Assembly (NCBI GenBank): GCA_020081605.1
Contig: JAHREC010000018.1
Coordinates: 6,076,001-6,140,000, forward strand
DNA: 64,000 bases
Source of the DNA: Albifimbria verrucaria
Lineage: Eukaryota > Ascomycota > Sordariomycetes > Hypocreales > Stachybotryaceae
Direction of reading: 5' to 3'
The notes beneath the pieces are model-generated. The model ran no database searches. It saw only the letters and a list, made by a program, of their open reading frames with translations, and was not told where the DNA came from. Positions 22,566-33,869 of this stretch are shown here, piece by piece (within the stretch, counting starts at the first letter, position 1; every line of letters begins with the position of its first letter). Position numbers and translations under genes: made by a program.

Positions 22566-23423
22566 ATGTGAGTGCTTGTTCCTGTGTACGGAGTGTCGCC
22601 CAATTGACTAATTCCCAACCGTTAGGGCCGCAACTTCGAGGTACGGCGGCGCCATGCTGTCCAGAATGGTCGCATCTTCACCATCACGAGGCATGCTGCT
22701 CCCGGCGCGTGCCTTCTCAACCTCCCTCGCCCTTGGAGCTCCTCGCGACTCCTCGCCCTCGACCCCGAGACGCGATACCGTCGTCCCCAAAGTCCGATCC
22801 AACCCTCTGGTCGGCAACTACATCCCTCCTCAGCCCGTCCAGCTCAAGCCCAACCAGGTTCCCCGGTATCGACTGAGCACCCGCGCTCCTCCAAGCCGCC
22901 TCAGTCCAGCGCCGAGGTCCCTCCCAACGTCGACATGCCTCCTCCTCCTCCCCTCCGCCCGCTGCAGCCAGCGAGCAGGCCCCGCCGCAGAGCAAGTCTG
23001 CCTCGACGCCGTACCTGTACGACGCCACTGAGCTGAGCACGCCTGCCACCCCTCCGGAGGCTACAAGCCCGTCGACATTGCCGGCATCATCGGCACCGCC
23101 GCCAACAAGTACACCAACTCGGTCAAGTCCATCGACCCCACCACCCAGCACACCATCCGTGCCGCCCCGTCGTCGGCCGCACCGTCTTCATCAAGCCTCG
23201 CATGTCGGGCAACTCGGCGCCCACCCCGACCACCGCGTTCCGCCAGCTGCAGCGCATTGTCGCCAACGAAAAGGTCCGCAACAAGTGGCACACCCAAAAG
23301 TTCCACGAGCGTAAGGGTCTCAAGCGCAAGAGGCTGAGCAGCGAGCGCTGGAGGGCCAGGTTTAAGGCAGGCTTCAAGGCCACCGTTTCGCGTGTCCTGG
23401 AGCTGAAGAAGCAGGGATGGTAG
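22566..23423 (+). CDS. mrp21: Mitochondrial ribosomal protein bS21m
   Basis: Small-subunit mitoribosome protein S21. The C-terminal S21 domain is clear: AFRQLQRIVANEKVRNKW, FHERKGLKRKRLSSERW and FKATVSRVLELKKQGW at the end. The N-terminus (SRMVASSPSRGMLLPARAFS) looks like a mitochondrial presequence; a P/S-rich linker follows. The start codon is split: AT at 22566-22567, an intron at 22568-22625 (58 bp, GTGAGT...CCGTTAG), then G GCC GCA. The next in-frame ATG (22656) would do if that intron lies in the 5' UTR. About four missing bases (near 22885, 22960, 23055 and 23168) break the frame; the last restores APVVGRTVFIKPRM. The corrected length is about 267 residues. An AATAAA follows at 23490-23495. 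Confidence 0.85.
22568..22625 (+). other. Intron that splits the bS21m start codon
   Basis: AT|GTGAGT...CCGTTAG|GGCCGC. Splicing creates ATG GCC GCA ACT in frame with the presequence. Confidence 0.6.
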
Positions 23424-23489
23424 AATGTGTATATTATAGAGCCAAGACGGGATGTACATGAGCATCTGGTTGTACAACAGCACTGATAA

Positions 23490-23495
23490 AATAAA
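23490..23495 (+). terminator. Poly(A) signal of bS21m
   Basis: A perfect AATAAA 66 bp after the stop codon. Confidence 0.5.
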
Positions 23496-23581
23496 TTACT
23501 TGTCATTATTACTTCAAAACGGCAAGCACCGCGCGTGTGATTCATTCTTTATGCTGTCTTCTCATCCACTCGTTATCATGT

Positions 23582-25930
23582 CTAGAAGTATTCGTCTTGA
23601 TCCCACTCCCTGGTCGGGCTGGGAATTGGACTGGCCTTGATCTTTGGCCTCGACCTAAACACAGCCTCCATATCCTCCTCGCCGATCAACTCCTCCGCCA
23701 GCACCGTCTGGTCCTGCGTCTCCTCGCTCACGGCGGGAAATAACTGCCCTCCTGCGCGGCGGCACCTTGGATCTACGTTGTGACCTTCGCCGCTCCAGCT
23801 GAGCCTTCTGCCTAGCCTTTTCAAAGCCAACCATGCTGCGCCGGGTGCGGCTGACGAGGTCATCTGTCGCGTCGAAGCTGAGCTGCTTGGTGTCGCTGTC
23901 GGACGTAGGGGTGGGCGTCTGATCTCAAGTGTTGGTGGCGGTGAAGGAGAAGGAGATCCGGCTCATCGTCGTCGAGGAAAATGGCAGAGCCGCGGGCCAT
24001 GGAGAGGCGAGTGCGGTCCGCCAGAGATAGGGTGTGGCGGGGCTTGGCGCGCTTGCTTGGCGATGGCGAGGCGTTGTTCATGTCTTCCAGAATCTTGTCG
24101 GCAAGGTCCTGGGTGGGCGACGGCGGGATGTCTGGCAGCTCATCCGGCAATTCCTCAGGGATTCAACCGTTGGGCTATGATCCGGCGTAGGAGTATGGTA
24201 TCTTGGTGGACTGGGCGCAGGCTTGGTCTCCTTTGGCGGAGACCGGGGTTGTGTGAGCGACGGAATCTCAATCTCAAAGTCTTCTTCTGTAGTAAGGATT
24301 GGTTTCTGGAGCTGAGCGAGGAATACAGATGAATGGCCTGATGAGCTGTCTGGCTGCGACAGCTTCGGTCTCACAGGCAGGCGTTTGGCACCCTCGAGCT
24401 TTGGCTGGAACGATTTTATAGGAGGGTCTGAGACGATTATATCGCCTTCATCTTCCAGCTCGCTCAAGTCAGAGATAGCACCGTCAGCGCCAGCATCGCT
24501 TACTGACAGCTTATGTCTATGCGTCTTGACATCCTTTCCATCCTGTCCCTTGTACTGTTGCAGAAAAGCCAAAGGATTGTGTTGCCTCTTTACTCCGATG
24601 TTGGCTAGCCCGCTGTTGAGGCTTTGGACTAGACCGCTGTATTCATCATGCATCTTGATACTGACAGTTCCCTTGCGTGGGCTCGTCCGACCCAATTGTA
24701 GGGCCTCGTGTGCACCGAACCCAAGGTCGATACCTTTCCCACCGTTCTTTGGCGCTTGGGCTTGTACGTTGCGTTCCTGGGATGGTCCGCCAAATGTTTC
24801 GTTCCTGTAGGCGTTCCATTTCCGTAGCCTGTCATTCTGCGCTTTGACTCGGGACTCGAGCTGCTCCAGCAAACCTCCAGGACCGTCCTCGACCTCCGCA
24901 AGTCGGTCCTGCTGTACCCTTCTCCAGACCCTATCAAAAGGCATTGAGAGCAGACGGTCTTGCTGACTTCCTGCATTCCCGTAGAGTAGCGACTCTGCCC
25001 AGTGCTCGTCACCCGTCCAGTTGTTGCGGACGGTACGCCTCATTTCTGCCCTAGCCTGGTCAGAAACCACTTCGCGGGCTGGATCTTGCTGCTTAGCGCG
25101 GATCTCCTCGCGCCTACGGGCAACGTTGCGCTCCTTGACACCGAGAAGGTCGGAAAAGTCCCGGTATCGTGCCCTGGCAGCCTCCTTGCGCTGTAGCAAC
25201 CGCTGGAGCTTGACGCGGTGTGCCAAGTTGAGAATATCCAGCTCCATCCTTTCCCCCTTGTATCCTCTGTTTTCAAACGCCAGACCAAAGGCCAAAGCGG
25301 GGTGTCCTCGGCTGGTGGTGACATCGTCGCCGACAACCTTCTTCAGGACGGCGGTGGAGAAGGAGGCCAGGACGTCTTCAAGGCGCTCGCCCTTGCACTC
25401 GTCGAGCATAGTCTTGCGTAGGATAGCATCGCGACCGAGAACGCCATTTTTCTTTGCTTGTTCGAGGCCTCGGAGGAGCGCCGCTCGGAGATTGATAGAC
25501 TGGACTTGGTCGAGGGGTGGGTAGAATGGTTTCAGTTTCTGGAGGCACGAGGTCAGCTACACCGCTCTACAGTCTACCTGTGACCTGCGAGACATACATT
25601 CTTGGTTTCCTCGGCGTCCCAAATCGAGAATAGCTGGAACAGAGCCCATTCCACGCACTGCACTCGTTTCTTGTGACCGGCGGCGCTGGAGCTGGATGTC
25701 GCAAATGTGTCGGTGGTGATGCCAGGCCAGTCGGGTAGCAGGTCGAGGTCCAGCAGTCTCAGGTTGGTTAGAAATATGGCGACCGCGGGTGGACCAGATC
25801 TGTTGGCACTGCTCGAGGGTGCACTGGCGGTGACGGTGAGAGAGCTGGCCGTATGTGCTTGCAGGGGTTTTGCTGTGTTGGCGGCGATGCGTGCGGATCG
25901 CATGCGGGTAGGCTGTTGAACCGCTGCCAT
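23582..25930 (-). CDS. HAUS augmin-like complex subunit 6 (N-terminal domain protein)
   Basis: Augmin subunit, which recruits gamma-tubulin to existing spindle microtubules. The HAUS6_N region is evident: FLTNLRLLDLDLLPDWPGIT, VQCVEWALFQLFSIWD, then after an intron FYPPLDQVQSINLRAALLRG and the family-typical LEQAKKNGVLGRDAILRKTM. A helical middle (RKEAARARYRDFSDLLGVKE) and a long Ser/Pro-rich, disordered C-terminal half with several SP/TP sites follow, suggesting mitotic phosphorylation. The intron is at 25539-25597 (59 bp). Frame breaks near 24160-24166, 23910-23950 and 23735-23760 lie in the C-terminal tail; bridging them keeps an acidic, Ser-rich reading to the end (TREWDQDEYF, stop 23582). 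The corrected length is about 764 residues. Confidence 0.8.
25539..25597 (-). other. Intron in HAUS6
   Basis: GTATGT...GTGCCTCCAG, 59 bp with in-frame stops. Splicing joins WDAEETKN to KLKPFYPP. Confidence 0.8.
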
Positions 25931-26414
25931 GGCGGTGCAGTCATCAGACGACGGATGCGGGCTCGAGGATTGGCAACCGCGGAGGCATGGGACTGTCCAG
26001 CCGGAGGACGAGAGTGCGCTGGTTGGTGCTGGTCGTCGTGGTAGTTGTAGTGGTTGTGGTTATATGTGAGGTTGAAAGTAAACAATGCATTGATTCGTTA
26101 ATTGGCGCCTTTTCCGGGGTCACGGCGCTGCCCCACCAGCCCAACAGCGGTCAGCGGTCAGCAGCGCCGAGGGCCGTTCCGGGCATCTCGGGCCCAAACA
26201 CATGGCAATGCCAGCGTTGGACATCACCGCCCCAGCTCTGTGTGTTGAAAACGTAAGCTGCATGTCCGAGGCACGCATCGTGAAGCATGCATGATGCTTT
26301 CGGCCACCCATCCCCATGCAGGCGGGTTCAAGCACGTGGTGTGCGAGCTGCCAGGGGCACTGGCTCAGGCCACTTACACGGATGAAGCCACCACCTCCCT
26401 CGCGTGCTTCACCT

Positions 26415-26434
26415 TTGCTTGCTTGCTTGCTTGC
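26415..26434. repeat. (CTTG)5 microsatellite
   Basis: Five tandem copies of the tetranucleotide TTGC/CTTG. Confidence 0.85.
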
Positions 26435-26567
26435 TCCTAACTACGAGCGGTTAAGCTTCAATGGTCCATCAATAGTTGGTTCTTGTCCCAGTTCCCCGCC
26501 TCTTTGCGTTCCTTCGCTTCCTGTCCGTCCCTGCAGCGCTCCCGCTGCCACGTCATTTGCCTGTCAT

Positions 26568-26590
26568 CCTGCTGCTGCTGCTGCTGTTGC
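26568..26590. repeat. (CTG)n microsatellite
   Basis: About seven CTG/TTG units in an otherwise non-coding stretch. Confidence 0.8.
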
Positions 26591-27076
26591 TTGTCTATCT
26601 GCGGCTTGCGCGTACCGAAACAACAAGACCAGTCGTACGATAACACGGTGAGACTAATGACTGAACGCACTGTGCTTGCCTGGTAAAGGTGTGTTAAGGC
26701 CTGCAAGCACGTGAACAAAGCAGAGAAACTCTTGCTGTGTCCGTCACCAACTTGTGTGTATAATATGGAATCTTCTCCAACGGTTATCCGAGAGCCTGTA
26801 TGCATACTATTGTGAAATTTGTCATGCCTGTCTTCCTTAACAGGTCTTTAAGTAATCCTGAATTGCCGCGCAATCGTACAATATTATCCAAGCCAGAAAT
26901 CCAAACTTGGCCATAGTCCTTTCAGTAACGCAGATAACCCATACGCCTCATTATTCCCACCAGAAACGCCGTGCATCAGTAAACAAAGGGCATTCCTCGT
27001 GGCAATCGTCAAGTCACCAGCCCCTCAGGCAAGTATTCGCCCTGGCTGCTCGTCCCTCCATGCTTCCTGTGCCTAA

Positions 27077-27741
27077 TCATGCTGCAAGCTCGGAACGATA
27101 GCCGCCCCTACGCTTCTTCCGCTTCGCATACACCAGACCGCAGGCATTGCACAAGGTGCATGGCCCGTCCGGCCCGGTACGCCATTTAGGCGTGCTCACT
27201 GCATCGCAGTTGTGGCATATTAATTGTGACAAGGGCAGTTCCTGTGCATCAGTGGTCAGCCTGTGGTGTCTCAACGGAGCTTGAGGGCGGGCTTGGTGCG
27301 TACCTCGTCATATCCCAAAGGGCAGGGTAATTTCTCCTTGGATTTGCGACGCTTGACATGGGGTTTCCCATCTTCCTTTGCCGTAGCGGCCATTTTGCCT
27401 AGATTGAAGGCGATGTCTCCAGAGAGTCGGAACACATTGTAGAGCTCGTCGTATGTAGCCGAGATGCCGTGGAGGTCAGTGTATCCGAGCAAGGTATCCG
27501 TGATGCGGACAAGTTCGCGAACATCATGCCGAACCTAGCAGACAGAGGTTAGCCCAAGGGAAGTCCAGACCAAGATTGATTGAGATCGATTAATATGGTA
27601 GACAACATCGACGCAGATCGAAGTTGACGTCTCAAATTGCTAGACAGGCAAAGAGGCCTCACGTACTTGGGAAGCATCCGATGACCTTTTGCGCGAATGG
27701 ATACGAATTTCTCCTGCGGGAGCTCCAATCGGGGGCGACAT
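27077..27741 (-). CDS. Small GATA-type zinc finger protein
   Basis: A 156-residue protein from three exons: 27667-27741 (25 codons), 27304-27534 (77 codons) and 27077-27241, with introns at 27535-27666 (132 bp) and 27242-27303 (62 bp, CTGAC branch site). The C-terminal finger is C-x2-C-x18-C-x2-C (CHNCDAVSTPKWRT then CTLCNACGLVYAKRKKRR), the spacing of fungal light-response and PAS-linked GATA factors. The middle (YDELYNVFRLSGDIAFNLGK) is predicted helical and is followed by a basic stretch (VKRRKSKEK), a likely nuclear signal. An in-frame stop lies just upstream of the chosen ATG, but further 5' exons could exist. All three exons are frame-clean. It probably binds GATA sites; its targets are unknown. 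Confidence 0.7.
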
Positions 27742-30700
27742 GAGCTTTAACGCTCAAAGTGAACGGTCTGGGACTGCGAATGTGGTGGTGTGAACAAGGT
27801 ACTGACAAGCTGCAGGCGATGGTCCTTTTAACGCATTGCAAGATCTAACCAGCTTGACTTCCGAGTGGCGAAAAGTATGGGAAAGGAAAGAAACAGATTC
27901 ACCCCAGAATGGAGAATGGGGAGCACAGACGGACACTTATCACACATGGGAGGGGAGTGCGCAACTACCGGACAGTCGTCCCAAACTCTCATGGTTAGCT
28001 ATGGGAAACAATGTCCCCCATCTGCATACACACCATGCAATGCCACAAAACGGTAGGGTTGCACGCACACATGCAGCTTAACAGACGGCGTCTTGGCCAG
28101 GGTCCTTGTGGATGGGAGACTGAGGGGGAGGGCTGTTGGGCGGAATGGCTCGGGACATGGGCAAAGTGAGGAACCCGTCTGGATGGGCGGATGGGAGTCC
28201 ACACGAATTGGATGGTTATGATGGGGAATTACGCAAATCCCAGGACCCTTAGAGGACCCCGGGATCCACTATTGATTGATGGGTGTCGGGAATGGGTAGG
28301 GGGAGGAGACGGTGGAAGCCGGAGTTAGTCGAGAATGGCCAGAACCTTTCAACCAGCTCAAGCTCGCTGCCGCAATGCTTGGAAGCATGAACCAGCCCCT
28401 CATTTAACTGAGACAAGATCTCCTCATATGAAGTCTTAACGGTAGGCTTAAGAAAGAAACAAAACAGTTTAGCATGAGCTCTGCGTTATCACATTGCTCA
28501 GTGCTTTTGCCAACCGAAGACAAAGCCAGAGCCGGAGCTGCCGTTCCGGTATGGTGTCTCAACTGAGTAGAACCCTGCTGGCGCTTGATCTCTGCTAGGT
28601 TGACCAGTCACTGGTGCAATCCTTGCTTTCAGGCTTTGTGTCCCAAAGAAGCATTCATAGCGCCCGGGCCCTTGTGGGTTGCAGGCTTTTGGCCACACCT
28701 CACGCTGGGGCCATGGGAATACCTTTGCCTGTGCTTTTCCCACGGGCTACAGTACTACTGTACCATATTCCCTGTACCAATTAACTTTGGCTCTAGCTCG
28801 AAGCTGTCTGGCTGCTGCTCGTAACGCAGAGCATGGCGTTTCTTAGGCTTGTTGGTGTTCAGGCTTGGGGCCTTGATGCGAGCCCATTCCTCGGCGTGTC
28901 TCTGATCCAAGATGACCTGCCCTTGACACCACGAACAGCTCACCAATGTCAACGCAAACCCCCTTGGCCCATCTCCCAGTGGAGGGTCCGAGACGGCGTC
29001 TTTCGCTGTCTTATGACATCAGCCTTTCGTTAACAACTGTGTTGGACCCTGGATCTTCTGCAACTTTACGTCAGTGCGGAGCTGATTGACCGTTTGACGG
29101 AGCCCAGCAGCAGGCACAGTGGCAGGGCCCCTAAGTGAATGAGTGTTCGTGCACGGTGCCTGGGCGATTTCCCGCGAGGGCTTCACCTAAATACACATGG
29201 CATGGCATGTTGGAGCGTGCTGGCGACGAATGGCCGGGTTGAAGTTTGCAGGCTCTGCATACGACTCCGCTATCTAAGGGCAGTGGTGGGTAGCTAGCTA
29301 CACACAGGGCCCTGTTACCCACATGCAGATGGACCCTTGATGTAGGTTTCCCTCTTCTAACAAGAGCATATCGTAGTCCACACTGTAAGCGTCTTTCGTC
29401 CTTCGGATGTGATTGGTCCATTCATCTCGGAGTTGCGGCTGCATCTTATTGGATACTGACAAGCGGGCTGTCTTGCTTGAGGTTGGGTTTGTTCAAAGTT
29501 AGCATTCCAAACACTGGTAGTCTCTCGCTTATACGGGGTGGCAGCGGGACGTAGGACGGAAGCCTCCGGTGGCAACGAGCTCCTGCATAGAAGGGTGCCA
29601 TTGGGGTAGAATCGAACAAAATTGGCATGTGGTGGGCGCAGTTCGATTGGACCTGGTAGGATTTCGACCCAACAAGACAATGAAAGAAAACGTTTCAATT
29701 TGCCACTCGGTGCGAAAGTGGGTAGCCGGAGCTCACGATGCTGACTTCAGTCGCCTCACAACCATCACGAAATAGGGGTCTGCCGCCAGCTTCGTCATGT
29801 TGTTGTCGGTGATCGACAGCGTTCATACGCTGCCTGCCTGTGGCCGCGGAGATGGCCTATGTACTAAAGCTGATGGGCTCACCGGCCTGCTTGATCTGGT
29901 AGGTGCAAAATACGAACGTTGAGGGTTTCGCCGCCCTTGATAGAAGAAGAAGTGGTGTCAACTAGCCGAGACTATGAAGACTGAAACGGTAAGTTAATGT
30001 GAACAGCCGTTGGCTGTCTAAGGGATATGCCTCGGTTCACCCCATTCTCTTTTACACCGCGCCACTTACACGGCAACCCCTATTCAGCAAGGAGAAGCTT
30101 ACAGAGAAAGCCCGGCGTTACACATTATGGGGCAGAAAGCACATGAGAATAGTTATTGACCTATCTCCCATTTACCTGACTCTCGTTTGTGCTCTTGTCT
30201 TCTTCCTGTCTCTTTCACTCATGGCTAACTAAGGTGCTCTTGCTTTGCATATTTTACGGATCTCTGATATGCGTGTAACTATCCCATATCATTGATCACA
30301 AAACAGTCTTCTTCTCCATCCCACATGGTGAAAAACCTGGCTCTATTACCGATGGGTAATCACCATGGTCAACAACTAAAGCAAATAGCCGCGTAAGCAT
30401 TAAACCAGCGGTCCCGCAGACACAAGTTGTGATAACTAGCTCCGGTACTGACAACGACCCACGAGACTGCCCTGGACAATGGTACCGTCTCGAACCAGTG
30501 GCGTGCCAAGGAACTGTCAAAAATTTGCATGTTGTTGAGACCAAGGTGGGACATTAACGAGCGAGGCCCGAGAGACCTCTCTCCACTCTTGTCTCTATAG
30601 CCGCCGTAACCGCTCGCCCACGCCGGACTCCGGTTTTGAATAGGTCCATCCCCTGGTCGCAGGAGAATCTGTCACGGACCTTATTCACTAGCCATTGATC

Positions 30701-32059
30701 CAAGGGCGGCGAGTCCTTGTTGAGTCTTCTAGTAAGTAGTTTGAAGATGGCATTTCTTGCAGGAAGCCTCCCAACAGGGCTTTCTCAAAACGAACGAATT
30801 CTTCCGACTGTAGGTAAGGAGTAACAAGCTGAACTCGTGTAATGAGCCAGATAGGCTGTCTTATAACCGCTGCAGCGTAGAATTAACTTGTGCAAGGCAA
30901 CAACAGTTCCTTCCACTTTGAAGCTATCAAAGGTGTGAAGAGTTGGGCATGATCGTACAAGCACAAGAAAAACGACATTATGACCTTTCCTCTTGTCAGT
31001 TCAGTAGTGCTGGACTTAGCAACATCTTTCTAGGTCGTTGTACTGCATCTTACTTCGGTCCACACAAACATGTTAATCCATTGGCGTGGGGATTGTAGAA
31101 TGCGTGATATTAACATATTAGATTCTCTCCAGCATGCTTCATTTATTCGTGCCGTTGTCAATCATATGCGACATAAGAATGGGCGTTTACTCTCAGATGG
31201 AAATAACTCCTGTGTAGCTGACGATTCGAATAGTGCATTCAACAGTTTCATGTGATGTCAGCCGTTGCCAGCCAGTAAAGGGAAGACAATGCCCTATATT
31301 CCCTTAACTATGTACTGAAGCGTCTGTAAGGAGCACTTCAAAGGAATATATAGTTTCATTCAAGTATTCGATATATTGTTAACTCTGTTCACTATGAGGC
31401 TAGGGAAGTGGTGCAGTCCCCTGATTGCTTCATGTGACACGCAACAGCACCATTCTCACGCAACATCACTCAAGGGAGACAAAAGTAGTTAATTGATCAA
31501 GTTAAATATAGATTATTCGAAAATTGCAGCCTTATCTTGGAGTCTCGACACGGGGACTATTGCAAGTTCTTTACTGTTGAAAGCGCAAACACACCACCCA
31601 AAAAGGACTTCTGTAGTTGGATGATGGATGGCAGACTCGCAGCCAGGAAGAACATGTTTTACTTAAATTATTATTTACAGTTTGAAGCAGCATTAAGAAC
31701 CCGCTGGCTCAATTACCATCATGGGATAATTTGCTGACTTCAATTCGTAAAGTCTATCATGGCTTCGCACAATCCAGCGTCATACAACATCACATTCACT
31801 CTAACCCGACAACGCCAGGAACTAGGTCTCACCATGTAACGATCCACAGCATTGCACATGTTGAATAACATTAACAAACGGTCTCATTGATCAAACGTCT
31901 TGTCATAAGCGTAACTGTATGTAAAACAAAACTGTAGTACAAGAACAACGGTGAACGGGCACCCGCATGCTCTCTCTCATTACCCGCAACGCCTGTCATT
32001 GGAATATCGTATCGTAGCAGACACCCCTTTCCCTTTCCCTTCACAATTCCTCGCTTTCC
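27742..32059. other. Gene-poor 4.3-kb stretch
   Basis: No gene I can support. The left part is the GATA-gene 5' region. The piece 28498-28952 has a coding-like feel on the minus strand (see findings). The right part (30.2-32 kb) is AT-rich and lacks any coding pattern. No tRNA-like or repeat structure was recognised. Confidence 0.45.
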
Positions 32060-32479
32060 TTAGATCTTGGTCATGTGGTGCATGCAGCACTGCCAGTCGC
32101 CGCCGGCGCCCTGCCTCCAGACGCTTGAGCACAGCGCCTCGGTGGGGATCATGTCCTTGCCGTCGTGCCGCCACGCGGTGACTCGGTAGGTGAGGCCCGA
32201 GCTCATCATGTCGATCTCGACGAACTCCGGGTCGTCCTCGATGCGGTAGGCGGTCCAGGGCTCAAATTTCTCAATGTACTCCTTGGTGCTGGGCTCTGAG
32301 GTGGCGGAGAAGACCTTGTTGTTCTCGGGGTCGACGATGACACAGTCCTCGGTCACGTACTTGCGCAGGGCCTTGCCGCCCTTGCTGTCGCACTTGGCGC
32401 GCCAGAGCATGGCCTCAGCCTCGATGGTGTCCTCCTTGTTGCGGGAGAAGATGGAGCCGGGATGCGTGGAAGAAGGCAT
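32060..32479 (-). CDS. NTF2-like / SnoaL-type small protein
   Basis: A 139-residue intron-less protein in one clean frame. The pattern is that of NTF2-like (DUF4440-style) folds: a first helix with EAEAMLWRAKCDSKGGKALR, then KYVTEDCVIVDPENNKVF, TKEYIEKFEPWTAYRIED, FVEIDMMSSGLTYRVTAW, and the closing strands ALCSSVWRQGAGGDWQ and CCMHHMTKI. Such proteins are small cone-shaped enzymes or ligand binders; I cannot assign a ligand. A TATATA box lies at 32617-32622, about 140 bp upstream, and the leader is rich in CA and CAAA, as in strongly expressed fungal genes. Stop TAA is at 32060-32062. Confidence 0.75.
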   Translation of the reverse strand: MPSSTHPGSIFSRNKEDTIEAEAMLWRAKCDSKGGKALRKYVTEDCVIVDPENNKVFSATSEPSTKEYIEKFEPWTAYRIEDDPEFVEIDMMSSGLTYRVTAWRHDGKDMIPTEALCSSVWRQGAGGDWQCCMHHMTKI

Positions 32480-33869
32480 TTTGTTTTGTTTGGTGTGTTG
32501 TGTGTATTAGATAGGTGTCGTCGTAGCTGTAGCTGTCGCGTGCTGAGATGGTGTAAGTGACGGGTAACGGTATCACGGCAAAGAATCAAGGGACAGCAGC
32601 TCGCTACTCTACGTCGTATATATGGAACCCTCCCCATGTTTTCCCCAGCCCATTTCATCATTCTTTGCACACAACCTATGATGCTGGTGTGCCCCTCCTC
32701 ATCATTGCGTATCCTGCTGGCTCAAAACTTGGCAATCGGCGCACGAGGTTGACGTCAGCGCCCCGCGCCGCGCTGCCAACCAGGCTGGACGGCCAGGGTC
32801 TGCTGCTCTGCCTCAGCTGCTTTTCTGGGGCAATTCAGGAAACCAGCTGGTCCATCGGTTTCTGGTTTTCTGGCTTCTGCAGTGCCCTTGGGGTTCTAGA
32901 TTCTGCCAGAAGCAGGTAGCTGGTGGAGGTGACACGAGGCTGCGGATGGGGAACGTGCCCAAGCTACCGGGAACTAACACACGGTCGCAACGGAATGCTG
33001 GCTAAACCATAGAAAAGGGTCTGCACAACCGTTTTACCATGGTTCCTTTATGCTATTACTATTTTGAGAACTCTTTAGGGTTTCATAGAGTTTCTAGAAG
33101 TCTCATTGTTGTGTCTTATTGTCTTTAAGTGCAGTTCACAATGTCTGCCATTAAAGGTAAAAAAGGCCAAGATAGGAAAGCCAACTCAGTGACGTCATGA
33201 GAGACTGTCACTGTTTCATGTCTCTTTGGATCATGAAGCTCTGAGAGAGCATCTTCAGCAACACGAGGAGAATTTCTGAGATAATCACGTACAGTCGTAG
33301 CTCTTCCATACGAATGTATTGAATAGTTCGTCGATTAGGAAAAAAGATCATAGGGGTGTCTCAATCTTCCTTAAGCAGCCCCTCTCATGAAGCAAATACC
33401 CACCGTCCAGTCATTTACAACTAACCCATTCAGAGAAAATACCTTTCAGACCAACTCGGGTCCTACAATCAAATCATTCACATACGATTAATAAATGAGA
33501 AATAGTCACAGTTAGGCAGGATGCAATTTATAGTTTATGGCATGTCTGTTGTATTGTTCTTCCTAAGTCAAACACAGCGGTGCTCCTTGAGCCACCGAGC
33601 CAGCCCAGATCAAGTCTCTGGTTTCGTTACAAAATGTTCAAACTCCGTGTCCTTCCAAAGCGCCATGCTGCCTGGCGAATCCCATAGTTGTAATGACAAG
33701 TCCAAGGAAATAAAACATACCCTCCAGAAGAGGCGGTCAAAGGAAAACGTAGCTCATAAAAACGCCCATGCTGTTATCCCAGTCGTTACATCTTATGCTT
33801 GAAATGCTGCGTGGCCCTCTTTGCGGGAGCAGCTTTTCCGGACGAACCGGAGGACGCGCTGTTGTTGAG
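32480..33869. other. Intergenic, NTF2-like promoter and MPDH 3' region
   Basis: 1,390 bp. Apart from the TATA box I see no features; from 33.0 kb it turns AT-rich. Confidence 0.45.
32617..32622 (-). promoter_or_regulatory. TATA box of the NTF2-like gene
   Basis: TATATA 138 bp upstream of the ATG, followed by a CA-rich leader. Confidence 0.5.

Larger units (their letters stand above)
25931..27076. other. Intergenic with microsatellites
   Basis: 1,146 bp upstream of HAUS6 and downstream of the GATA gene. Holds a (CTTG)n run at 26415-26434 and a (CTG)n run at about 26568-26590. No gene is supported. Confidence 0.5.
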
